Source of the DNA: an uncultured Lachnospiraceae bacterium
Lineage (GTDB): Bacteria; Bacillota; Clostridia; Lachnospirales; Lachnospiraceae
Length of the DNA stretch: 14,309 bases
Assembly: GCA_905236365.1 (NCBI GenBank)
Contig: CAJOPP010000079.1
Coordinates: 1 to 14,309 of the forward strand
Direction: 5' to 3'
Shown here: one piece after another, positions 7,712 through 14,087 of the stretch
Layout of the letters: every line of letters begins with the position of its first letter
Numbering within the stretch: position 1 is the first letter of the stretch
Position numbers and translations under genes: made by a program
The notes under the pieces: generated by a model
What the model saw: only the letters and a program-made list of their open reading frames with translations
Databases searched by the model: none
What the model was told of the DNA's origin: nothing

Positions 7712-7732
7712 AGTAACCTAGGCTAGGTGACT
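7712..7732. promoter_or_regulatory. Palindrome upstream of aspartokinase, operator-like
   Basis: ACCTAG (7716-7721) and CTAGGT (7723-7728) form perfect arms around one central G. Beyond one mismatch on each side, AGT (7712-7714) and ACT (7730-7732) pair as well. It lies 14 nt before the AGGAGG (7742-7747) of the aspartokinase. It could be an operator or a short hairpin near the ribosome binding site. A TTGACC at 7691-7696 has only a poor -10 (TAACCT, 7714-7719) overlapping the palindrome. Confidence 0.45.
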
Positions 7733-7758
7733 TTAACATGTAGGAGGAAACAAATCAA

Positions 7759-8964
7759 ATGTTAATCGTAAAAAAGTTTGGTGGAACTTCGGTCGCAAAC
7801 AAAGAAAGAATGTATAATGTTGCGAATAGGTGTATCGAAGACTACAAAAAAGGAAACGATGTAGTGGTTGTATTATCTGCTATGGGTAAATACACAGATG
7901 AATTAATTGATATGGCAAAGGATATGAATCCGAATCCACCAAAGCGAGAGATGGATATGCTTTATACAATTGGTGAGCAGATGTCTGTTGCGTTGATGGG
8001 GATGGTTATGAACAATTTAGGGGTTCCGGCTATTTCTTTAAATGCATTTCAGGTAGCAATGCATACTACTTCTGTATATGGCAATGCAAGATTGAAAAGA
8101 ATAGATAGCGAAAGAATTCGTGCAGAATTAGACCAAAGAAAAATTGTAATTGTAACCGGTTTCCAGGGAATTAATAAGTTTGATGATTATACCACATTAG
8201 GGCGTGGAGGATCTGATACAACAGCAGTTGCACTTGCAGCAGCACTTAATGCGGATGCATGCGAAATTTACACAGATGTAGACGGTGTTTATACTGCTGA
8301 CCCGCGTAAAGTTCCGAACGCAAGAAAACTTGAGCAGATTACATATGATGAGATGTTGGAGCTTGCGACGTTAGGTGCAGGTGTTTTACATAACCGTTCA
8401 GTTGAACTTGCAAAGAAACAGGGCGTTCAGTTGGTTGTTCGTTCAAGTTTGAATACTTCAGAGGGTACCATTGTTAAGGAGGATGCAAAAATGGAGAAAA
8501 TGCTTGTTAGCGGAGTAGCAGCAGATAAGGATGCAGCAAGAGTTGCGTTGATAGGATTAAAGGATGAACCGGGTGTGGCGTTCCGCTTGTTTAATCATTT
8601 GGCAAGACACAATATCAATGTAGATATGATCTTACAGTCTGTGGGACGTGAGAAGACAAAGGATATTTCGTTTACAGTAGCAGTAGATAATGCAGAAGAA
8701 GCTGTGGAGATTATCGAAAGACATTTTCATGAATATGAGAAATTGGATGTAGAGAAGAATGTAGCAAAGGTTTCAATTGTCGGTGCCGGTATGATGAGTA
8801 ATGCCGGTGTTGCAGCAAAGATGTTTGAAGCATTATACGATGAGGGAATTAATATTAAAATGATTTCAACATCTGAAATCCGTGTTTCTGTATTGATTGA
8901 TGAAAAATATACAGAGAAAGCTATGAATGCAGTTCATGATAAATTTGGCTTGGGTGATAACTAA
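7759..8964 (+). CDS. lysC: Aspartokinase, alpha chain
   Basis: Aspartokinase phosphorylates aspartate, the first step to lysine, threonine and methionine. The 401-residue chain has the N-terminal kinase domain (KKFGGTSV at 5-12; TTLGRGGSDTTA about 145-156; YTDVDGVYTADPR about 174-186). Two ACT domains follow, at about 262-330 and 336-401, that bind the feedback amino acid. The ATG at 7759 has AGGAGG at 7742-7747, with a rather long 11-base gap. No lysine riboswitch fits in the 90-nt gap after hom, so control may come from the palindrome there and from allostery. Length, domain order and internal start resemble Bacillus aspartokinase II, hence lysC, but which end product inhibits it cannot be read from sequence. 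asd and the dap genes are not in the window. Confidence 0.95.
   Translation: MLIVKKFGGTSVANKERMYNVANRCIEDYKKGNDVVVVLSAMGKYTDELIDMAKDMNPNPPKREMDMLYTIGEQMSVALMGMVMNNLGVPAISLNAFQVAMHTTSVYGNARLKRIDSERIRAELDQRKIVIVTGFQGINKFDDYTTLGRGGSDTTAVALAAALNADACEIYTDVDGVYTADPRKVPNARKLEQITYDEMLELATLGAGVLHNRSVELAKKQGVQLVVRSSLNTSEGTIVKEDAKMEKMLVSGVAADKDAARVALIGLKDEPGVAFRLFNHLARHNINVDMILQSVGREKTKDISFTVAVDNAEEAVEIIERHFHEYEKLDVEKNVAKVSIVGAGMMSNAGVAAKMFEALYDEGINIKMISTSEIRVSVLIDEKYTEKAMNAVHDKFGLGDN
8491..8964 (+). CDS. Aspartokinase beta chain from internal start
   Basis: Inside the aspartokinase gene a perfect AAGGAGG (8476-8482) lies eight bases before the in-frame ATG of Met245 (8491). Starting there gives a 157-residue protein made only of the two ACT domains. 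Bacillus subtilis aspartokinase II is an alpha2-beta2 enzyme whose beta chain comes from just such an in-frame start at about the same residue. The match in position and signal makes a real second product likely here. It would be the regulatory subunit. This is inference from the site and the known homologue, not proof of expression. Confidence 0.7.
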   Translation: MEKMLVSGVAADKDAARVALIGLKDEPGVAFRLFNHLARHNINVDMILQSVGREKTKDISFTVAVDNAEEAVEIIERHFHEYEKLDVEKNVAKVSIVGAGMMSNAGVAAKMFEALYDEGINIKMISTSEIRVSVLIDEKYTEKAMNAVHDKFGLGDN

Positions 8965-8994
8965 TATACTTGAGTAATATTGATGATTAGTGAA

Positions 8995-9055
8995 AAATGC
9001 CTCGTAGTTATTATGCAGGAAGATTGAAAATCCGATAATAGGTTGCGGGGTATTT
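8995..9055 (+). other. Long interrupted hairpin after aspartokinase
   Basis: AAATGCCTCG (8995-9004) pairs with CGGGGTATTT (9046-9055) over ten positions, two of them G-U. Inside, TATTAT (9009-9014) pairs with ATAATA (9035-9040), and a small AT/GG stem may cap it. It begins 31 nt after the stop codon. There is no clean T run after it, so it is a weak terminator at best; a 3' stabilising structure or part of a small RNA are alternatives. Confidence 0.5.
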
Positions 9056-9093
9056 GATTATCAAACACAAAATATATATAACTGTCAGGAGAT

Positions 9094-9153
9094 GTTCCCT
9101 TCCTCTAAATAAAATTTAGATGGCAGTAAGAAAATTTACTGAGGAACGGGGAC
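9094..9153. repeat. Compact three-helix palindromic element
   Basis: A 60-base unit folds as a three-way junction. The outer helix pairs GTTCCCTTCCTC (9094-9105) with GAGGAACGGGGAC (9141-9153): twelve pairs, one G-U, with C9147 bulged. Inside are TAAAT-AAA-ATTTA (9106-9118) and CAGTAA-GAAAAT-TTACTG (9124-9141, its last base shared with the outer arm). CTGTC (9082-9086) could also pair with GGCAG (9122-9126). The GGGGAC-ending arm and a GGAG at 9088-9091 recall REP-type palindromes tied to Y1 (RAYT) transposases, but no transposase is here. It could instead be a structured RNA. Identity as a dispersed repeat is inference. Confidence 0.5.
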
Positions 9154-9319
9154 AATTTTCTTCTCAATAGTAATTTTCTGGTGGAATGCAGGAATGTCCA
9201 GATGAAAATGGCGGATGAATTTAAACGCATTTTGAAGCAAGAACACATGAGGCAATCTTGGATTTATGTTCCGTTATTGTATCATTTTTAGTGTTAGAAA
9301 TTTGATATGTTATCATAGT

Positions 9320-9348
9320 TTGAAAATTTTTTGCTGTAAATTTATATT
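9320..9348 (+). promoter_or_regulatory. Likely promoter of the first DUF4190 gene
   Basis: TTGAAA (9320-9325) and TATATT (9343-9348), each 5 of 6, are separated by an ideal 17 bases. Transcription would start near 9355 and leave a leader of about 170 nt. Confidence 0.55.
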
Positions 9349-9354
9349 TGGATA

Positions 9355-9527
9355 AAAGATTCGTATCTATACAGCTATGCTTCGTAGATATGCGATAGGT
9401 ATGGAGCTCACGCACATTCCAGTATGCTTGCCGTATCGTAAAATATACACTTTCGTACGCATTTTGCAGTAAATGTGGAATGCTACCTGAACAGTTACAA
9501 AGATTCATATAATGGAGAGGATTGAGT
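9355..9527 (+). other. Long leader before the first DUF4190 gene
   Basis: This untranslated stretch has possible pairings: TATCTA (9364-9369) with TAGATA (9385-9390), and CATTCCA (9415-9421) with TGGAATG (9476-9482). It fits no RNA family I know. The reverse-strand frame across it has no ribosome binding site and no recognisable domain. The folding may be incidental. Confidence 0.35.
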
Positions 9528-10604
9528 ATGGAAGAAAACGAAAAGAAAGAAAATGAAGGGTTAAGCAGCGTTACATTTGGCGAGCTGAATACGGATACAA
9601 GTTATGAAGCTCCGCAGGAAACTCCCGTATATACACCAGAGTGGAATGTGAGTAAGTCTTCTTCTTATGATTCGCATGATTCCTTTTATAGTGAAAAAAA
9701 GATACAGTATGATCAACCGGAAAATGAAAGCAAGGCATTGGATATCTGTACACTGGTATTTGGTATTCTTTCTATCGTGTGTTGTTGTGGTGGTGGTCTT
9801 TTTGGATTTGTAGGATTTGTTTTGGGAATCATTGCTTTGGTAAAAGGTAAACGCTCCGGTATTTTGATTGCAGGCTTTGTTTGTTCTATTATCGGTCTGC
9901 TTATCGCAATGGCAATATTAGTTTATTCGATAACTCCGGGCGGAAAAGAAAACTGGTCTGATTTTGCAGAAGAATTTCAACGAGAATATGAACGCAGTTA
10001 TAACAGAGATTCGGAGTCGAGCGATATTTCAGAATTGACAGATGGGTTTGATTCTCAGAGCCTTGATGATGAATATGAGGAATACGGCGAAGATGAATCT
10101 GAAATGAATGATGCCTCTGTGGCAGAAAAGGTAAAGATAATATCCATAAATGGAACACAAATCTCGTTACCTTGTAAATTGGAGGATTTGCCGACCGATA
10201 TTTCTGCCAAGGCAGAAGAAGAAAAGTCAGAATTGATTGATGCGATTCAGGAAGATAATTTTTATTCATTGGATATTGATATAGATTCTGAATCAATTTC
10301 GTTGGATTTAACTAAGCAGGATGAGAAAACTGCTATAGATATAAAAGAATTGGATGTGGTCAGTATACAGTCATCTGATGTATCTGGTAATCAAGGTAAT
10401 ACAGAATTTTTTAATGGAATTAAGGCAGGCGATACGAGAGAGGAACTAGAACAAAAGCTAGGAGATGTTCATTATAAAAAAGATGAAGACTTGGAATATT
10501 ATAGCTTTGAAGCTGGAGCAATGAATGAATATTTAGTATATATATATATGATGGATGAAAAAGTTGTTCAAGTGAGTGTTGATTATTTTGGAGCAGTAGA
10601 ATAA
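9528..10604 (+). CDS. DUF4190-type membrane protein with acidic external domain
   Basis: Function unknown. The start is ATG 9528, with GGAGAGG at 9514-9520; a TTG six bases earlier is less likely. The 358 residues fall into three parts. Residues 1-68 are a polar, Ser/Glu-rich tail, probably cytoplasmic. Residues 70-136 are a DUF4190-like block with hydrophobic segments at about 71-87, 91-105 and 111-134, a CCCGGG turn and a basic KGKRS loop at 106-110. Positive charge in that loop suggests three crossings and an outside C-terminus. Residues 138-358 are very acidic. Their end (FFNGIKAGDTREELEQKLGD at about 294-313, then aromatic strands) recalls the SmpA/OmlA or BLIP-like fold, a tentative link. 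A shorter paralogue lies downstream. Confidence 0.8.
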   Translation: MEENEKKENEGLSSVTFGELNTDTSYEAPQETPVYTPEWNVSKSSSYDSHDSFYSEKKIQYDQPENESKALDICTLVFGILSIVCCCGGGLFGFVGFVLGIIALVKGKRSGILIAGFVCSIIGLLIAMAILVYSITPGGKENWSDFAEEFQREYERSYNRDSESSDISELTDGFDSQSLDDEYEEYGEDESEMNDASVAEKVKIISINGTQISLPCKLEDLPTDISAKAEEEKSELIDAIQEDNFYSLDIDIDSESISLDLTKQDEKTAIDIKELDVVSIQSSDVSGNQGNTEFFNGIKAGDTREELEQKLGDVHYKKDEDLEYYSFEAGAMNEYLVYIYMMDEKVVQVSVDYFGAVE

Positions 10605-10636
10605 TACGACAAAATGGGAACTTAGGGAGTGGTTTT

Positions 10637-10764
10637 ATGAAACAAGCCTGCAGAAATCAAAATTATTACTTGGATTTTGATTTACCACAAAAATAAAGCA
10701 ATGGGAATATAAAATTTTAGTGTCATTGTTTCTTTGTTGGTATTATAGTTTGTTTTGTTTATAA
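10637..10764 (+). pseudogene. Possible small membrane protein broken by one base
   Basis: GGGAGTGG (10625-10632) precedes ATG 10637, whose 19-codon frame (MKQACRNQNYYLDFDLPQK) stops at 10694-10696. Stepping back one base at the A run in CAAAAATAAA leads into a frame open to 10764, which encodes KQWEYK and then a hydrophobic stretch (ILVSLFLCWYYSLFCL). The joined product would be about 42 residues with one membrane segment. This may be a decayed or frameshift-dependent mini-gene, or simply chance in AT-rich DNA. I recognise no family. Confidence 0.22.
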
Positions 10765-10789
10765 AAGGATGAGGAAAAGGAGGTAAAAA

Positions 10790-11068
10790 ATGGAAGAAGA
10801 AAAGCAGAGTAGAGCGTTAGAAATTTGTTCACTGGTGTTTGGTATTATTTCATTATGTGGATGCTGCAACGGTTTGTTTGCAATTATTGGCTTAGTGCTT
10901 AGCATTATTGCAATTAAAAAAGGTCGGAAATCAGGTTTATCAATCGCAGGATTGGTTTGCTCTATTCTGGGTTTGATAGTTGCGATAGTTACAATCGTAT
11001 TTCTAATGAGCCCAACCGGAAAAGAATTTATGCAGAATTATATGCAGATGTTGCAACAACAGCGGTAA
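10790..11068 (+). CDS. Minimal DUF4190-type membrane protein
   Basis: Function unknown. These 92 residues are almost wholly a DUF4190-like block. After a short polar start (MEEEKQSRA) come hydrophobic segments at about 10-25, 29-43 and 50-70, with a basic loop KKGRKS between the second and third, then SPTGKEF and a Met/Gln-rich tail. It closely matches residues 69-145 of the neighbour upstream (compare LEICSLVFGI with LDICTLVFGI, and SIAGLVCSILGL with LIAGFVCSIIGL), so the two are tandem paralogues, differing by the long tails present only in the first. The ATG has a strong AAGGAGGT at 10777-10784. A terminator follows at 11088. The pair is probably co-transcribed from the promoter at 9320. 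Confidence 0.82.
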   Translation: MEEEKQSRALEICSLVFGIISLCGCCNGLFAIIGLVLSIIAIKKGRKSGLSIAGLVCSILGLIVAIVTIVFLMSPTGKEFMQNYMQMLQQQR

Positions 11069-11087
11069 GAATTATATAGTCTTTTGC

Positions 11088-11133
11088 AAAATCCAAAGAG
11101 CGGAAGGAAGACAACTGCTCTTTGGATTTTTTT
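11088..11133 (+). terminator. Rho-independent terminator after the DUF4190 pair
   Basis: AAAATCCAAAGAGC (11088-11101) pairs perfectly with GCTCTTTGGATTTT (11117-11130) over 14 bases, with a 15-base loop and a T run to 11133. It marks the end of the DUF4190 unit. Confidence 0.93.
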
Positions 11134-11143
11134 GTCGGATTAT

Positions 11144-11172
11144 TTGCGTAGTGTTGTGATTTATGGTATGAT
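11144..11172 (+). promoter_or_regulatory. Likely promoter of the deaminase gene
   Basis: The -10 TATGAT (11167-11172, 5 of 6) has an extended TGG just before it. A weak TTGCGT (11144-11149) lies 17 bases upstream. It sits directly after the terminator, where a new promoter is expected, and leaves a leader of about 105 nt. Confidence 0.55.
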
Positions 11173-11283
11173 AAAAGGCAGATTTGTTAAAAAACAGAGG
11201 ACTGAAACACTATGGACAATAATGTTGGTGTGCTGTACATAAGGTGTATGTTGCAATGTCCTGAATAAATGGGAGGTATGTGG

Positions 11284-11763
11284 ATGAAGCGCAAAGACTA
11301 TCTGAGCTGGGATCAGTATTTTATGGGGATAGCATTATTGTCTGCAGAAAGGAGCAAAGATCCGAATACACAGGTGGGTGCCTGTATTGTTGGAGAGAAT
11401 AATAAAATCCTATCTGTTGGTTATAATGGAATGCCTTCTGGGTGCAAGGATGATGATATGCCATGGGGGAGAGATGGAAAAGCATTGGAAAACAAGTATT
11501 TTTTTGTTTGTCATGCAGAGTTGAATGCGATTTTGAATTACAGTGGAGGTTCATTGGCAGGAGCGACCTGTTATTCGACCTTGTTCCCGTGTAATGAATG
11601 TGCGAAGGCGATTATACAAAGCGGGATTAAAGAAATTGTTTATTTATCTGATAAATATTCTGATACGGAGTCAACTGTGGCGTCCAAAATGATGTTTAAT
11701 ATGGCTGGTGTACAGTACCGGGCGTTTGAAGCCAAGAACAAAAAGATACAGTTAGAGTTATAG
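11284..11763 (+). CDS. dCMP deaminase family protein
   Basis: A zinc-dependent deaminase of the deoxycytidylate family, which makes dUMP from dCMP and so feeds dTMP synthesis. I chose ATG 11284 because GGGAGG (11271-11276) is seven bases upstream and homologues begin like MKRKDYLSWDQYF; ATGs at 11269 and 11278 overlap or abut that site. From 11284 the protein has 159 residues. The zinc and catalytic residues are His77 and Glu79 (CHAELNAI), with Cys103 and Cys106 (PCNEC). KDPNTQVGACIV (25-36) and GYNGMPSGC (46-54) are the usual substrate-side motifs. The family also includes ComEB, named for its place in competence loci, but no competence gene is near. Exact nucleotide specificity is inferred from family. 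Confidence 0.9.
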   Translation: MKRKDYLSWDQYFMGIALLSAERSKDPNTQVGACIVGENNKILSVGYNGMPSGCKDDDMPWGRDGKALENKYFFVCHAELNAILNYSGGSLAGATCYSTLFPCNECAKAIIQSGIKEIVYLSDKYSDTESTVASKMMFNMAGVQYRAFEAKNKKIQLEL

Positions 11764-11786
11764 TACCAACAATAGGACAACCTATA

Positions 11787-11795
11787 TGGTATAGT
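11787..11795 (+). promoter_or_regulatory. Possible extended -10 promoter for tex
   Basis: TGGTATAGT is an extended -10 with 5 of 6 matches in TATAGT (11790-11795), but there is no recognisable -35. It overlaps a small hairpin (ATAGG-ACAA-CCTAT at 11772-11785). The remaining 130 nt before tex show no clear structure. Confidence 0.3.
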
Positions 11796-11925
11796 AATAT
11801 AAAGCATCGTAACAATTATTTTTGCAACAGGAAGGAATAGATATCTTAATTGCAAGGTGGTCTATGCGAAAGTTGTGAGTTTAATTCAATGCAAAATAAG
11901 AAAAGAAAGTTAGAGGTTTAAGTAC

Positions 11926-14070
11926 ATGAATATTGCAAATGTGATCGCAAAAGAATTAGGAATTAAAGTGAGTCAGGTAGAGGCAACCATTAAGTTGATT
12001 GATGAAGGCTCTACCATACCTTTTATTGCCCGTTATCGTAAGGAGGTTACCGGTTCTCTGAATGATGAGATTTTGCGTGATTTGTACGAGCGACTGAATT
12101 ATCTAAGGAATTTAGAGGAACGTAAAGAAACAGTTATTGCAAGTATTGAAGAACAGGAGAAACTGACACCGGAATTGGAACAGCAGATCAGAGAAGCTAT
12201 GACATTAGTGGCAGTTGAAGATTTATATAGACCATATAAGCAAAAGAGAAGAACCAGGGCAACCATTGCAAAGGAAAAAGGATTAGAAGGACTTGCAAAT
12301 GTGATTTATCTGCAGTTAACAGATAAGTCGGTGGAACAGGAGGCGGAAGCATTTCTTTCAGAAGAGAAAGAAGTTCTTACTGTCAAGGATGCAATTGCAG
12401 GTGCACTTGATATTATTGCAGAGAATATTTCCGATGAAGCAGAATATCGAACCTATATCCGCGATATTACAGTGAAAGAGGGGAAAATCGTAACAGTTGC
12501 CAAAGATGAAGAGGCTAAGTCTGTTTATGAAATGTATTATGATTTTGAAGAGCCAATCAGTAAGGCGGCAGGATATCGGGTGCTGGCGATTAACAGAGGA
12601 GAAAAAGAGAAGTTTTTGACGGTGAAGATTACAGCTCCGGAAGAGCGGATATTAGGATATTTGGAAAAGAAGATTATTATACATGAGAATCCAAATACGA
12701 CAGAATTATTAAAAGCGGCAATTGAGGATAGCTATAAGCGTTTGATTGCAGGTGCGATTGAACGGGAGATTCGAAGTGATCTGACCGAAAAAGCGGAAGA
12801 TGGTGCGATTGCGGTATTCGGGAAAAATCTCAAACAACTTTTGATGCAGCCGCCAATTTCAGGACAGGTAGTGTTAGGGTGGGATCCGGCGTTCCGTACA
12901 GGGTGTAAGCTGGCAGTGGTAGATGCTACCGGCAAGGTGTTGGATACGGTTGTAGTATTTCCAACAGAGCCACAGAAGAAAATTGCAGAAGCGAAGAAGA
13001 AAGTACATGAATTGATTAAGAAATACGGCATCACCCTGATTTCTGTCGGAAACGGTACAGCATCCAGAGAATCGGAACAGGTGATTGTGGAACTGCTAAA
13101 AGAAATTCCGGAGAAGGTGCAGTATATTATTGTGAATGAAGCGGGTGCTTCCGTATATTCTGCCAGTAAACTGGCTACAGAAGAATTTCCGAATTTTGAT
13201 GTTGGGCAGAGAAGTGCGGCTTCGATTGCAAGAAGATTGCAGGATCCATTAGCGGAATTGGTTAAGATAGATCCAAAGTCTATTGGTGTGGGACAGTACC
13301 AGCATGATATGAACCAGAAGAAGTTAGGTGAAGCTTTGACAGGTGTTGTGGAAGATTGCGTGAACAAGGTTGGAGTGGATCTGAATACTGCATCAGCTTC
13401 TTTGTTGGAATATGTTTCGGGTATCACAAAGACAATTGCAAAGAATATTGTTGCCTATCGGGAAGAACATGGAAAGTTTACAAATAGAAAGCAACTGTTG
13501 AATGTTGCAAAACTGGGACCGAAAGCCTTTGAACAATGCGCTGGTTTTATGCGTATTCAAGATGGTGACAATCCGTTAGACGCCACAAGTGTTCATCCGG
13601 AAAGTTATGAAGTCACGACAGAATTATTGAAGCGGTTAGGCTATGAAGCAAAGGATATTACAAGCCAGGGATTAGTGGGACTATCTCTGCTGGTAAAGAA
13701 CCGTACTCAATTGGCAGAAGAATTGGGAATTGGTACGGTCACATTAGATGATATTCTTAAAGAATTAGAGAAGCCGGCCAGAGATCCAAGAGAAGAGATG
13801 CCAAAACCAATTTTACGTACAGATGTATTGGAAATGTCAGATTTAACAGAAGGCATGGTTTTAAAAGGAACAGTTCGTAACGTAATTGATTTTGGTGCAT
13901 TTGTTGACATTGGTGTACATCAGGATGGATTGGTACATATTTCTCAGATTACAAATAAGAAGTTTATTAAGCATCCTTTGGAAGTGGTAAGTGTTGGAGA
14001 TATTGTAGAAGTCAAAGTATTAAGTGTGGATTTAGAGAGAAAGAGGATTCAACTCTCTATGATTATATAA
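11926..14070 (+). CDS. tex: Tex family RNA-binding transcription factor
   Basis: Tex proteins bind nucleic acid and associate with transcribing RNA polymerase; in pathogens they affect toxin expression and fitness. The 714-residue length matches the Firmicutes form. Domains in order: an N-terminal helical Tex region (1 to about 190; FIARYRKEVTGSLND near 33), a YqgF/RuvC-like fold from about 317 (VLGWDPAFRTGCKLAVVDATG, Asp320), helix-hairpin-helix repeats at about 485-550 (LNTASASLLEYVSGI...KQLLNVAKLGPKAFEQ), and a C-terminal S1 RNA-binding domain from 643 (GMVLKGTVRNVIDFGAFVDIG...DGLVHIS) to about 712. The ATG has AGAGGT at 11912-11917. The next gene starts 17 bases after the stop, so the two are probably co-transcribed. 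The large reverse-strand frame inside it (12732-13427) is a shadow. Confidence 0.95.
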   Translation: MNIANVIAKELGIKVSQVEATIKLIDEGSTIPFIARYRKEVTGSLNDEILRDLYERLNYLRNLEERKETVIASIEEQEKLTPELEQQIREAMTLVAVEDLYRPYKQKRRTRATIAKEKGLEGLANVIYLQLTDKSVEQEAEAFLSEEKEVLTVKDAIAGALDIIAENISDEAEYRTYIRDITVKEGKIVTVAKDEEAKSVYEMYYDFEEPISKAAGYRVLAINRGEKEKFLTVKITAPEERILGYLEKKIIIHENPNTTELLKAAIEDSYKRLIAGAIEREIRSDLTEKAEDGAIAVFGKNLKQLLMQPPISGQVVLGWDPAFRTGCKLAVVDATGKVLDTVVVFPTEPQKKIAEAKKKVHELIKKYGITLISVGNGTASRESEQVIVELLKEIPEKVQYIIVNEAGASVYSASKLATEEFPNFDVGQRSAASIARRLQDPLAELVKIDPKSIGVGQYQHDMNQKKLGEALTGVVEDCVNKVGVDLNTASASLLEYVSGITKTIAKNIVAYREEHGKFTNRKQLLNVAKLGPKAFEQCAGFMRIQDGDNPLDATSVHPESYEVTTELLKRLGYEAKDITSQGLVGLSLLVKNRTQLAEELGIGTVTLDDILKELEKPARDPREEMPKPILRTDVLEMSDLTEGMVLKGTVRNVIDFGAFVDIGVHQDGLVHISQITNKKFIKHPLEVVSVGDIVEVKVLSVDLERKRIQLSMII

Positions 14071-14087
14071 GAAGTGAGGAAGATGGC

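Larger units (their letters stand above)
8965..9319. other. Gene-free spacer after aspartokinase
   Basis: No credible gene on either strand. It holds a long hairpin (8995-9055) and a three-helix element (9094-9153), given separately, and a direct repeat AATTTTCT at 9154-9161 and 9172-9179. The first AATTTTCTT (9154-9162) can also pair with AAGAAAATT at 9128-9136, competing with one helix of the three-helix element. A 29-codon frame at 9202-9291 lacks a proper ribosome binding site and resembles nothing I recognise. Confidence 0.65.

Noticed and set aside
7669..7758. Lysine riboswitch or T-box upstream of aspartokinase
   Set aside because: The gap is only 90 nt, far shorter than either element, and lacks their conserved motifs and a terminator.
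9202..9291. A 29-codon forward frame (MKMADEFKRI...)
   Set aside because: There is no proper ribosome binding site at the right distance and no known similarity; chance length in AT-rich DNA.
9221..9508. A 95-codon reverse-strand open frame in the spacer
   Set aside because: There is no ribosome binding site before its start, no recognisable motif, and it crosses the forward promoter and leader of the DUF4190 gene.
9508..9513. TATAAT just before the DUF4190 start as a -10
   Set aside because: It abuts the ribosome binding site, so a transcript from it would lack that site; no -35 at the right place.
11212..11268. An 18-codon leader peptide (MDNNVGVLYIRCMLQCPE) before the deaminase
   Set aside because: Only a weak AGAGG 11 bases upstream, no run of regulatory codons and no attenuator hairpin after it.
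12732..13427. A 231-codon reverse-strand open frame inside tex
   Set aside because: It lies wholly within the well-supported Tex coding frame, has no recognisable domain, and its composition is the mirror of tex codons.
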